Assembly (NCBI GenBank): GCA_902802945.1
Contig: CADCOC010000036.1
Coordinates: 1 to 32,652, forward strand
Origin: an uncultured bacterium
GTDB taxonomy: Bacteria > Verrucomicrobiota > Kiritimatiellia > RFP12 > UBA1067
DNA: 32,652 nt
Direction of reading: 5' to 3'
Shown one piece after another: positions 23,229 through 29,387 of the stretch (its first letter is position 1; the number at the start of each line of letters is the position of its first letter). Below the pieces are notes generated by a model. It saw nothing but the letters and a program-made list of their open reading frames with translations. It did not search any database and had not been told where the DNA came from. A program made the translations under genes and the position numbers.

Positions 23229-23253
23229 GGGGGATAGTATACCATAATCCCCC
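23229..23253 (-). promoter_or_regulatory. Extended -10 of debranching gene flanked by 7-bp inverted repeat
   Basis: On the minus strand TGGTATACT spans 23244 to 23236; ATCCCCC (7 bases) then reaches the ATG at 23228, so the mRNA is predicted to be leaderless. The -10 is enclosed by GGGGGAT and ATCCCCC (23229-23235 and 23247-23253), which may be an operator or a hairpin over the start. Confidence 0.65.
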
Positions 23254-23290
23254 GATGATAGGGCGGACGCCTCGTACTCACCGCGCGCAT

Positions 23291-23314
23291 GGGAGGGTCA
23301 CGCGTGTCGTCCCC
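23291..23314 (+). repeat. Diverged REP-like palindrome (copy B3)
   Basis: A GGGAGGG foot (23291-23297) is followed by TCACGCGTGTCG; aligned with copy B1 in reverse complement, about 20 of 25 bases agree, but one stem arm has diverged. It lies between the LURP-like gene end and the debranching-gene promoter. Confidence 0.5.
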
Positions 23315-23318
23315 CTGG

Positions 23319-23798
23319 CTACCGACGCCTGTCGGTCACGTTGTCGATCGCGATCACCAGCGCTACAAAGAAACGGTGGTCGAATGAATCGTCGATGTCG
23401 AGCACGAACGAGTCCCGCAACGAAATCTTCCGTGCAATATGTCCGACTTCCTTGCCGTCCACAATGATATGGTAGTCGTAGCCCAGGATATTGCCGATGA
23501 TCTCCATCTGCCCTATGGACGATTCGACGAAATACTTGTCGTGGAGGGAAATGAGCTTTTTACGAACCGTCGCCACCACATGGTTACCTTCGTCAAGGAC
23601 GAAAGCAGTTCTCCCCAAGAACGAAAAGAGCTTGTTGCGAATGGTGTACAATTGCCGCCCTTCCAGCGTCTTGAGGAATTTCTTCTGCGTAAACGTAAAG
23701 ATTGCGCCCTCGACTTTCAGCACGTCGTTCCCGTTCATGTCTTGGACAGACGACGATCCTCCAAGCGATATCCAGTGGTTTTTGATTGCAAGTTGCAT
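23319..23798 (-). CDS. LURP-one-related family protein
   Basis: A 159-residue protein of the LURP-one/tubby-like C-terminal fold (DUF567). The pattern is successive beta-hairpins: VQDMNGNDVLKVEGAIF, QLYTIRNKLFSFLGRTAFV, HVVATVRKKLISLHDKYFV, YDYHIIVDGKEVGHIARK and the hydrophobic C-terminal helix FFVALVIAIDNV that packs through the barrel. Bacterial members are cytoplasmic and their role is not established; related phospholipid scramblases suggest a lipid or membrane connection. AAGGAAAAGAA lies before the ATG at 23798. Its own promoter (23922-23951) gives a leader of about 117 nt. Confidence 0.75.
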   Translation of the reverse strand: MQLAIKNHWISLGGSSSVQDMNGNDVLKVEGAIFTFTQKKFLKTLEGRQLYTIRNKLFSFLGRTAFVLDEGNHVVATVRKKLISLHDKYFVESSIGQMEIIGNILGYDYHIIVDGKEVGHIARKISLRDSFVLDIDDSFDHRFFVALVIAIDNVTDRRR

Positions 23799-23871
23799 TT
23801 CTTTTCCTTTCCATTAACATCCCATTCGTGACCAAAGGGATACGGTTCAATGTTGCTTTTTGGACAGTTCT

Positions 23872-23886
23872 CGTGTAACCTACACG
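23872..23886. promoter_or_regulatory. Perfect 6-bp palindrome in the LURP gene leader
   Basis: CGTGTA (23872-23877) and TACACG (23881-23886) are exact complements separated by ACC. It lies in the predicted 5' leader of the LURP-like gene, so it may be an RNA hairpin or a repressor site. Function unknown. Confidence 0.45.
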
Positions 23887-23921
23887 GGTGTAAAAAAGGC
23901 CAATCCGAAAGCAACAGAGAC

Positions 23922-23951
23922 AGTATACCCGATTATCTGTCCGATAGTCAA
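23922..23951 (-). promoter_or_regulatory. Sigma70-type promoter of the LURP-like gene
   Basis: On the minus strand TTGACT (23951-23946) and TATACT (23927-23922) are separated by 18 bases. Expected transcription start is near 23915. Confidence 0.75.
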
Positions 23952-23953
23952 TG

Positions 23954-23994
23954 CCCCTCTCGTCCCCTCTCGTCTCATGTCTCTCGTCTCACGT
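23954..23994. repeat. Degenerate tandem repeat CCCCTCTCGT / CTCNNGT
   Basis: Two exact CCCCTCTCGT decamers (23954-23973) are followed by three heptamers, CTCATGT, CTCTCGT and CTCACGT (23974-23994). They lie between the divergent promoters of the LURP-like and YqiA-like genes. Confidence 0.7.
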
Positions 23995-24004
23995 CCCGAA
24001 TGTA

Positions 24005-24013
24005 TGATATACT
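24005..24013 (+). promoter_or_regulatory. Extended -10 promoter of the YqiA-like gene
   Basis: TGATATACT places TG one base before TATACT (24008-24013). The expected start near 24020 gives a 29-nt leader containing AAAGGA. The -35 region is poor. Confidence 0.6.
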
Positions 24014-24048
24014 ACGCACAACACGTTGAAAGGAAAAACACGTACAAA

Positions 24049-24657
24049 ATGAAGAGAATACTCTATCTACACGGCTTCGCCTCGTCCGGCGCGAGCGGCA
24101 CGGTCGAACTCCTGCGGCGGGAGTTCTGGGAACGTGCCGATCCCGCGCACCGCGCCGTGGTGACGGCGCCGGACATCCCCGTCGACCCGCTGGAGGCGTG
24201 GCCGATGCTGGAGGCGCTCGCCTACGAGGAGATGCCCGACCTGATTGTCGGCACGTCGATGGGCGCCTGGTACGCACAGCAGCTCCACGGGTTCCTGCGC
24301 ATCTGCGTGAACCCCTCGTTCTGGCTCTCCAAGAAGTACGACATCCTGCACGTGGGCAAGCACAAGTGGCTCAACCGGCGCAAGGACGGTGCCACGGAGT
24401 TCCACGTGAAGAAGGAGACGATCGAGCACTTCCAGGAAATGGAGGCGCACCAGTTCGACGGCGTGACGGACGACGACCGCACGCTCTGCTACGGACTCTT
24501 CGGCGACGAGGATACGCTACTCTCTGCCGAGACGCGCCCAGTGTTCGAGCAGCACTACCCCGGAATGTCACGCACGTTCTCCGGCGGACACCGCCTCAAC
24601 GCGGACGCGGTCGCGCGCGTGCTCCTGCCGTTCATTAAATCCCTCAACGTCATCTGA
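24049..24657 (+). CDS. YqiA-like alpha/beta-hydrolase (esterase)
   Basis: A 202-residue small alpha/beta-hydrolase of the YqiA/UPF0227 type. The opening RILYLHGFASSG contains the oxyanion HGF motif, the nucleophile elbow is VGTSMGAWYA (GxSxG), GDEDTLL carries the likely acid Asp and GGHRLN the catalytic His. YqiA-family proteins are small cytoplasmic esterases of unclear natural substrate. The start at 24049 matches the conserved N terminus; AAAGGA is about 14 nt upstream, a rather long spacing. Upstream in-frame codons lie over the promoter and are not part of the protein. It converges on trhA with a 30-nt gap lacking a clear terminator. Confidence 0.85.
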   Translation: MKRILYLHGFASSGASGTVELLRREFWERADPAHRAVVTAPDIPVDPLEAWPMLEALAYEEMPDLIVGTSMGAWYAQQLHGFLRICVNPSFWLSKKYDILHVGKHKWLNRRKDGATEFHVKKETIEHFQEMEAHQFDGVTDDDRTLCYGLFGDEDTLLSAETRPVFEQHYPGMSRTFSGGHRLNADAVARVLLPFIKSLNVI

Positions 24658-24687
24658 TCCGCTGGGATTTTGCCACAGCACTCAAAC

Positions 24688-25347
24688 TCACGCCATCACG
24701 TACCAGAGAATGCAGAAGAAGTGGCAGATCGACCCTGCCAGCACGAAGAGATGCCAAATCGGATGGTGGTAAGGAAGACTCCGCCAAAGGTAGAACACGC
24801 ACCCTATAGTGTAGAGCCCTCCGCCCAGGGCCAGCCACATCGTGCCCAAACCGCTCAGCGCCCGCACTAGCGGTCCGATCGCAATCAAGGCGACCCAGCC
24901 CATCAAGATATACGCGCCCGTGGAAACATAGCGGAAACGTCCGGTGGTCAGGGCCTTGAAAAACACGCCCGCGAACGTCGCACCCCACTCGATGCCGAAT
25001 ACGGTCCATGCGAGACCGGGATGCTCCGGACGCAATGTCACCAAACAGAACGGCGTGTAGCTACCAGCGATAAGGAAGTAGATCGCCATGTGGTCCATGA
25101 CATGCAGCACCTGCTTGGCACGGGCATTGATGACGGCATGGTAGGAAGAAGAAATGACATACAGAAGAAGCGTGCATGAGCCAAAGATACAGCCCGAAAC
25201 TATTTTCCAGCCCAGATCGACACCTGAATGCACTGCCTGCCAAACCAATAAAGCAATCATGGCCGCACCAAGGTGCGACCCGATTACATGGATAACCGTG
25301 TTGGCGATTTCCTCACCGGTCGTCTGTGGCGTGCCGGTAGTTGTCAT
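24688..25347 (-). CDS. trhA: Hemolysin III family / PAQR membrane protein
   Basis: A 219-residue seven-helix membrane protein of the hemolysin III/PAQR family (TrhA, YqfA). Signature sequences are SSSYHAV, LHVMDHMAIYFLIAGSYTPF and the C-terminal PIWHLFVLAGSICHFF, whose Ser, Asp and three His are the putative zinc-site residues of this family. Bacterial members influence membrane-energetics/lipid homeostasis; direct hemolysis is doubtful. It starts 18 nt after the secG stop and is probably the last gene of hisI-secG-trhA. Confidence 0.92.
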   Translation of the reverse strand: MTTTGTPQTTGEEIANTVIHVIGSHLGAAMIALLVWQAVHSGVDLGWKIVSGCIFGSCTLLLYVISSSYHAVINARAKQVLHVMDHMAIYFLIAGSYTPFCLVTLRPEHPGLAWTVFGIEWGATFAGVFFKALTTGRFRYVSTGAYILMGWVALIAIGPLVRALSGLGTMWLALGGGLYTIGCVFYLWRSLPYHHPIWHLFVLAGSICHFFCILWYVMA

Positions 25348-25365
25348 GAAACCACCAGGTTCCCT

Positions 25366-25950
25366 TTACTTTTGCGGCGCAGGCGCAGGCGCGGGAGCGG
25401 CTGGCTTAGCGGCCGGAGCTGGCGCGGGTGCTGCAGGCTTTGCAGCCGGAACTGACACGGGCTTCGCTGCCGGCGCGGGCGCGGGTGCCGCAGGCTTTGC
25501 AACCGGCGCAGGAGCAGGTGCTGCGGGCTTTGCAGCAGGAGCAGGTGCAGGGGCTGCGGGCTTAGCGGCCGGAGCAGGAGCGGGTGCTGCGGGCTTAGCA
25601 GTCGGTGCGGGAAGATCTTCCACAGTCGGCAACGGGGCATCGGGGACCGGAGCCGCAGGCTGTTCTGCAGCAGGCTTCGGCGCCGAGACGTCGCCCATGA
25701 CGGACTGCGAGTGCCCAACGGACGTCAAGCGGGCCAGAAGCAAGGTATTGGCGAGGAAGATGGCCCCCAGCCAGATTGTCACCTTGATTAGCACGTTGCT
25801 GGCATCTGCGCCGAACACGGCTTCGCCCATACCGCCGCCGATGGCGCCGCCAAGGCCGCCCTCTTTCGGCTTCTGGAGCATCACGGCAAACGCGAGCAGA
25901 AGGCACACGATTACTTCGACTACATACAGGAAACCAATGAGAATCGACAT
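25366..25950 (-). CDS. secG: Preprotein translocase subunit SecG with Ala/Pro repeat tail
   Basis: SecG assists SecYEG translocation. The first 80 residues or so are a normal SecG: helix 1 (LIGFLYVVEVIVCLLLAFAVMLQ), the conserved loop KPKEGGLGGAIGGG then FGADASNVLIKVT, and helix 2 (IWLGAIFLANTLLL). SecG is usually 70-110 residues; this one has 194, the extra part being a run of about seven AKPAAPAPAPA-type decapeptides. The tail should lie on the side of the C terminus, probably periplasmic given the usual topology, and may be a flexible spacer. AAAGGTTGAAG precedes the ATG. It is 16 nt after hisI. Confidence 0.9.
   Translation of the reverse strand: MSILIGFLYVVEVIVCLLLAFAVMLQKPKEGGLGGAIGGGMGEAVFGADASNVLIKVTIWLGAIFLANTLLLARLTSVGHSQSVMGDVSAPKPAAEQPAAPVPDAPLPTVEDLPAPTAKPAAPAPAPAAKPAAPAPAPAAKPAAPAPAPVAKPAAPAPAPAAKPVSVPAAKPAAPAPAPAAKPAAPAPAPAPQK
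25372..25600 (-). repeat. 30-base-type tandem repeat in the secG tail
   Basis: Imperfect direct repeats of about 30 to 33 bases encode successive AKPAAPAPAP units. The copies differ mainly at third codon positions (GGA/GGC/GGT complement), showing that the peptide is kept while the DNA drifts, unlike the freshly repeated palindromes in the debranching gene. Confidence 0.75.
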
Positions 25951-25966
25951 TTCTTCAACCTTTCAA

Positions 25967-26431
25967 TCAGACCGTTTCGTTTCCGGTAGAATCTACAAAC
26001 GACAGCTTCAGCGTGTCGAAGTCAATTCTACGGTAATAGCAGTTGCGCGGCGCACCGGCCGCGTTCTTTGTATGGCAGATGCCGCCACGACATGGCCGCA
26101 CCACGTAGAGAAGCGAATTCTGCTCGCAGTTGACATACGCCTCGAGGAGGTCGAACGTCTCACCGCTCGTTTCGCCCTTGAACCAGAGCTTGTTGCGGCT
26201 CGTCGACCACAGCACGAGCTTGCGCTTGGCGAAGGACTCCTTCATAGCAAACTCGTTCGTGTAGGCAACGAGGATGACTTCCTTCGTATCCGCGTTCTGC
26301 ACGGCCACGGGAATTACGCCCGGATCGCACGACGACGCACCGGAGGCGCGGGTGGCAGTTACCTGACCGCCCACCTTCTCCAGCTTCGTGAAGTCAAGCC
26401 GCAGCTCGTCTATCTCTTCCAATTTTTCCAT
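25967..26431 (-). CDS. hisI: Phosphoribosyl-AMP cyclohydrolase, variant metal site
   Basis: A 154-residue HisI protein, third step of histidine biosynthesis (ring opening of PR-AMP). The substrate-binding signature WSTSRNKLWFKGETSG (75-90) is well kept, as are the zinc cysteines in NCEQN (Cys102), GGICHTK (Cys119) and PRNCYYRR (Cys131). The usual magnesium motif DCDGD is NCEQN here, so none of the three Asp residues is kept, and there is a short insertion (NAAGAP) before the last Cys. This looks like a distinct subfamily, possibly with another metal mode. The ATG at 26431 has no Shine-Dalgarno sequence; TGGTATACT ends nine bases upstream. secG follows after 16 nt. Confidence 0.9.
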   Translation of the reverse strand: MEKLEEIDELRLDFTKLEKVGGQVTATRASGASSCDPGVIPVAVQNADTKEVILVAYTNEFAMKESFAKRKLVLWSTSRNKLWFKGETSGETFDLLEAYVNCEQNSLLYVVRPCRGGICHTKNAAGAPRNCYYRRIDFDTLKLSFVDSTGNETV

Positions 26432-26440
26432 GGAGAGAGT

Positions 26441-26449
26441 AGTATACCA
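26441..26449 (-). promoter_or_regulatory. Extended -10 promoter of hisI, near-leaderless
   Basis: On the minus strand TGGTATACT spans 26449 to 26441, and nine pyrimidine-rich bases (ACTCTCTCC) reach the ATG at 26431. The expected start is within about three bases of the codon, and no ribosome site exists. Confidence 0.7.
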
Positions 26450-26497
26450 CAATTCGCGGCGGCTGGGAATACCCTTTTCATCCCGATCGTCACTTTG

Positions 26498-28225
26498 TCA
26501 TTTTGTCGGAAATACATGGTGACCGGCGGCGACGTCGTGGACCTTGCCCGCCCACTCTATGCGCGCGGGGGCTGGAACATCAACTGTGAGCACGCCTCCC
26601 TCCACGCGCACGTTCACCGGACCCTTCGCCGTCGGCACCTTGCCCTCGACGCGCGTGAGCGAGCCGATCTGCGGACGCACCCGGATCTTCGCGAAGCCCG
26701 GTTCCATCGGCGTGACGCCGAGGACGAAACGCGAAATGACGTTGAGCGGCGCCGTACCCCAGGCGTGGCAGAGGTCGAGGTTCGGCTTGTACTTCACCGC
26801 CCACGCCTCCATCGTGGTGGTGGAGCCAAAGTCCATCATCCCCAGCCAGCTGCGGTCGCCGGACGCCGTCATGAGCGCAAGCGCCGCATCCGCCTCCCCC
26901 GCCTTGAACAGCCCTTCGAGCAGGTACTGCGCGAGATAGACGCTGCACGCCATGCCCTTCGAAATACAGTATTGTGCCACGCGTTTTGCGTCCTTTCTGG
27001 ACACCAGCCCGAACGCGAGCGCCGCCGCGTTCGCGTGCAGCGAGGCGTGGTCCGTGCCGATGCCGTCGCGGTACACGCCGCGCTTCGCGTCGAAGAACGC
27101 GTCATTGTACGCCTTGCGCACGTCGCGCGCGCGGTGTCCGTAGAAACCCGCGTCCCCCGGCTTGTGAAGCGCGAGCGAGAACTCGGCGATCTGGAGGAGG
27201 TTGCGGTAGTAGAACGCATTGACGACGGCGTTGACCTCCGTGAATACGAACCCGTCGCGCTCGCCGAGCGGCCAGTCGACGATGTCCGCCGCGCCGTTGG
27301 GGCGGACGGCCTTGCCGCGCGGACGCTCCCCGCCCGTCACGAGCAGGCCGTCGGACGCGCGGCGGTATTTCTCAAGAAGCTTCTCCTTGCACAGCGGCTC
27401 GTAGAACTCGGCGAGCGCGTCCGTATCACCCGACCACATCCAGTCCGCCCACGCCATGAAGATCGAATGCTGCTTCCACTCCGTAGGCCACGTGGGGTGC
27501 TTCATCAGGTAGGCGTGGCTCGCGCGGGCGAGGGAGTAGTCGGAATGGACGGCGTAGTCGCTCAGCTGGTTGATGTACGCATCGGCCTCGTAGGGGATGC
27601 GCTCGCGGTCGCCGTCCACGTAAAGTCCCGCAAAGGAGGAGACGAGGATCGTGTGCTTGCAGAGGTCGTAGATGCGGTTGAGGCGCTCGTCATTGCAGGA
27701 GAACGAGGATTCGGAGAGGTCGATCGGGTAGTTCACGGCGACCATGCGTACCGTGTCCTTCGTGACGGCAAACGGCGCGTTGAACACCTCCACGTAGCGG
27801 AACGGCATGATCACGCCGTGTTCGGCAGGGATGAGGATCGCGGCGCCCTTGCGTCCGCCATTCGTGTTGCGCCTGTCCGCCACGAGCGGCACGCGCAGGA
27901 CACCGTCCTTCTCGATTGTTCCAGTTACCCTGGCGGCGCGGATCGTCGCGCCAGGCTTCATGTTCACGCTGCCGTCCGGCTTGAGTAGCTCCCCGAGGCG
28001 TACCTCGTATGGACCGCGCGCGCCGGGCGGTGGCACGAGTTCGAGAAAGCCGAAGGCCATTTTTCCAAAATCAACGAGCGTCCGTCCGGGGATGCGGGTC
28101 TCAACCGTCGCGGGCGCGACGCGCCGCTGGACGGTCTTCTTGTAGTCGTTCGGGCCGCCCGCAGCAAAACAAGCGACTGCCGCAGTTGCCACTGCGGCGA
28201 TGACGCATTTTCTCGTTGACTTCAT
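26498..28225 (-). CDS. Secreted alpha-L-rhamnosidase-like glycosidase (GH78-like)
   Basis: A 575-residue protein beginning with a signal peptide (KSTRKCVIAAVATAAVACFAAG). After an N-terminal beta region with ETRIPGRTLVDFGKMAFGFLEL, the (alpha/alpha)6 catalytic domain contains YVDGDRERIPYEAD near 202-213, which corresponds to the acid-residue region of GH78, WADWMWSGDT and VDWPLGERDGF. The C-terminal beta sandwich reads GVTPMEPGFAKIRVRPQ. GH78 enzymes remove rhamnose from plant polysaccharides or glycosides; the exact specificity is not readable, and the protein is shorter than the full GH78 multidomain forms. GAGGAG lies nine bases before the ATG at 28225, with a good promoter upstream. It is probably periplasmic. 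Confidence 0.8.
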   Translation of the reverse strand: MKSTRKCVIAAVATAAVACFAAGGPNDYKKTVQRRVAPATVETRIPGRTLVDFGKMAFGFLELVPPPGARGPYEVRLGELLKPDGSVNMKPGATIRAARVTGTIEKDGVLRVPLVADRRNTNGGRKGAAILIPAEHGVIMPFRYVEVFNAPFAVTKDTVRMVAVNYPIDLSESSFSCNDERLNRIYDLCKHTILVSSFAGLYVDGDRERIPYEADAYINQLSDYAVHSDYSLARASHAYLMKHPTWPTEWKQHSIFMAWADWMWSGDTDALAEFYEPLCKEKLLEKYRRASDGLLVTGGERPRGKAVRPNGAADIVDWPLGERDGFVFTEVNAVVNAFYYRNLLQIAEFSLALHKPGDAGFYGHRARDVRKAYNDAFFDAKRGVYRDGIGTDHASLHANAAALAFGLVSRKDAKRVAQYCISKGMACSVYLAQYLLEGLFKAGEADAALALMTASGDRSWLGMMDFGSTTTMEAWAVKYKPNLDLCHAWGTAPLNVISRFVLGVTPMEPGFAKIRVRPQIGSLTRVEGKVPTAKGPVNVRVEGGVLTVDVPAPARIEWAGKVHDVAAGHHVFPTK

Positions 28226-28269
28226 ATACGATTTCTCCTCTACGCCTTCAATTCTGAAAGGACACGTCC

Positions 28270-28298
28270 ATGATAGCATTTTATCGGTTCCCCTTCAA
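28270..28298 (-). promoter_or_regulatory. Sigma70-type promoter of the GH78-like gene
   Basis: On the minus strand TTGAAG (28298-28293) and TATCAT (28275-28270) are separated by 17 bases, with TGC before the -10. The leader of about 38 nt contains GAGGAG. Confidence 0.75.
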
Positions 28299-28310
28299 GG
28301 CAATTCGTTG

Positions 28311-28339
28311 TTGCATACCAGGCGGGGATTTGCGATAAT
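28311..28339 (+). promoter_or_regulatory. Extended -10 promoter of the lysozyme-like gene, leaderless
   Basis: TTGCAT (28311-28316) and GATAAT (28334-28339) are separated by 17 bases, and TG lies one base before the -10. Seven bases (GTGCGCC) then reach the ATG at 28347, without a ribosome site. Confidence 0.6.
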
Positions 28340-28346
28340 GTGCGCC

Positions 28347-29387
28347 ATGAAACGCACGATAGTTGTTATAGCAATGGCGATGGCCGGCCTGCTCGGCGCA
28401 GTTGAAACCAAGGCACCGCAGACACGGCAAGCGCGTCCTTCCCAACTGGGTGGGCGCATGACGATAGACCCTGTGGCGGTGGCGGAGCTCATGCCGCTCG
28501 CGCTGGAGGCCGCCGACATCTTCGAACGGGCCACGGCGCGCGAGGCGAAGCACGCCGCCGAGCTACGCAGACGCGGCATCGCCGAAGTGCCGCCCGCCCG
28601 CAGCGCGCGATACACGGTTAACACCTCCGGACTCGGAAAGCTCGTGTTTGACGACCGTGGCGAAATCTACATCGACCGTCGTTTCGTGACGGACGAGGAG
28701 ATGAAGACCGTCTATGCCATCGAACGGTGGATCGCGAAGTGGTTTCCGGGCGAGACGGCGAAGCGGAAGATCCCCCGCGCCAAAGCCGGCGGCGCCGCGG
28801 GCGTTCCCGTGTTCTGCGGGTTCGAGTCCGCGCGCTACCAGCGGCACGACGCGCTCATCGCGCGCCTCACGGCGGAGTTCAACGCGAACAAGGCCGCATG
28901 GTGCGGCGGCTCTCCCAAGCAGGCGGCGAAGATCCAGGACCTCACGCCCGCTCAGGTCAAGGCGCACATGATCGAGGAGTCCGGCGGAAACGGTCCGCGC
29001 TCGAAGGCGGCGTGGGCGGCGGACCCGCTCCAGGTCAACGTGCCAGGAGACTGGGGCGAGGAAAAGAAGCTTGTTGGGCTCGTCAAGCCCGCGAAGCGCA
29101 ACGAGGGGACTGCCGAGGCGAACGTGCGCGCGGCGATCAAGTACCTCTCGCGCAAGGGATTCGGCGTGTCCGGACGTCCCGCCTCGGCGCGTCCCGGCAG
29201 CACGTTCGACGGCTGGCGCGAGGCGTGCCGGCGCTACAACGGACGGCGCGACCGCACCGACACCGACCGCTACTACAGCGACGAGTATGCGGACAAGATC
29301 ATGCGCCGCGCCGCGAACCCCGACCTCTTCGTGCCCATCGAAATCAAGCTGGCGGCGAAGGCCGAGCAACCGCCGACGTCACCTTGA
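28347..29387 (+). CDS. Secreted lysozyme / transglycosylase-like protein
   Basis: A 346-residue protein with a signal peptide (KRTIVVIAMAMAGLLGAVETKA). The middle is a region of unknown fold (FDDRGEIYIDRRFVTDEEM and others). The last 130 residues resemble a goose-type or soluble lytic transglycosylase fold: VKAHMIEESGGNG with a candidate catalytic Glu, DPLQVNVPGDW in the place of the usual MQV motif, NVRAAIKYLSRKG and the WREACRRYNGRRD helix, then YYSDEYADKI. It may cleave peptidoglycan in the periplasm; the match is by pattern and not certain. The ATG at 28347 is used because the -10 ends seven bases before it; an ATG at 28338 overlaps the -10 itself. Its end overlaps the end of the convergent AGCS gene by nine bases. 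Confidence 0.65.
   Translation: MKRTIVVIAMAMAGLLGAVETKAPQTRQARPSQLGGRMTIDPVAVAELMPLALEAADIFERATAREAKHAAELRRRGIAEVPPARSARYTVNTSGLGKLVFDDRGEIYIDRRFVTDEEMKTVYAIERWIAKWFPGETAKRKIPRAKAGGAAGVPVFCGFESARYQRHDALIARLTAEFNANKAAWCGGSPKQAAKIQDLTPAQVKAHMIEESGGNGPRSKAAWAADPLQVNVPGDWGEEKKLVGLVKPAKRNEGTAEANVRAAIKYLSRKGFGVSGRPASARPGSTFDGWREACRRYNGRRDRTDTDRYYSDEYADKIMRRAANPDLFVPIEIKLAAKAEQPPTSP

Noticed and set aside
19188..23237. Two very long plus-strand open frames (788 and 548 codons) opposite the debranching enzyme
   Set aside because: They are antisense shadows of a gene with intact GH13 and GH133 motifs, and are rich in Arg, His and Glu without recognisable domains.
25372..25600. Possible CRISPR-like array in the secG tail
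   Set aside because: The repeats are in frame, adjacent without unique spacers, and encode a regular Ala/Pro peptide.
25154..27988. 944-codon plus-strand open frame opposite trhA, secG, hisI and the GH78-like gene
   Set aside because: It spans four genuine minus-strand genes and their spacers; its collagen-like N-terminal part is only the complement of the secG Ala/Pro repeat.
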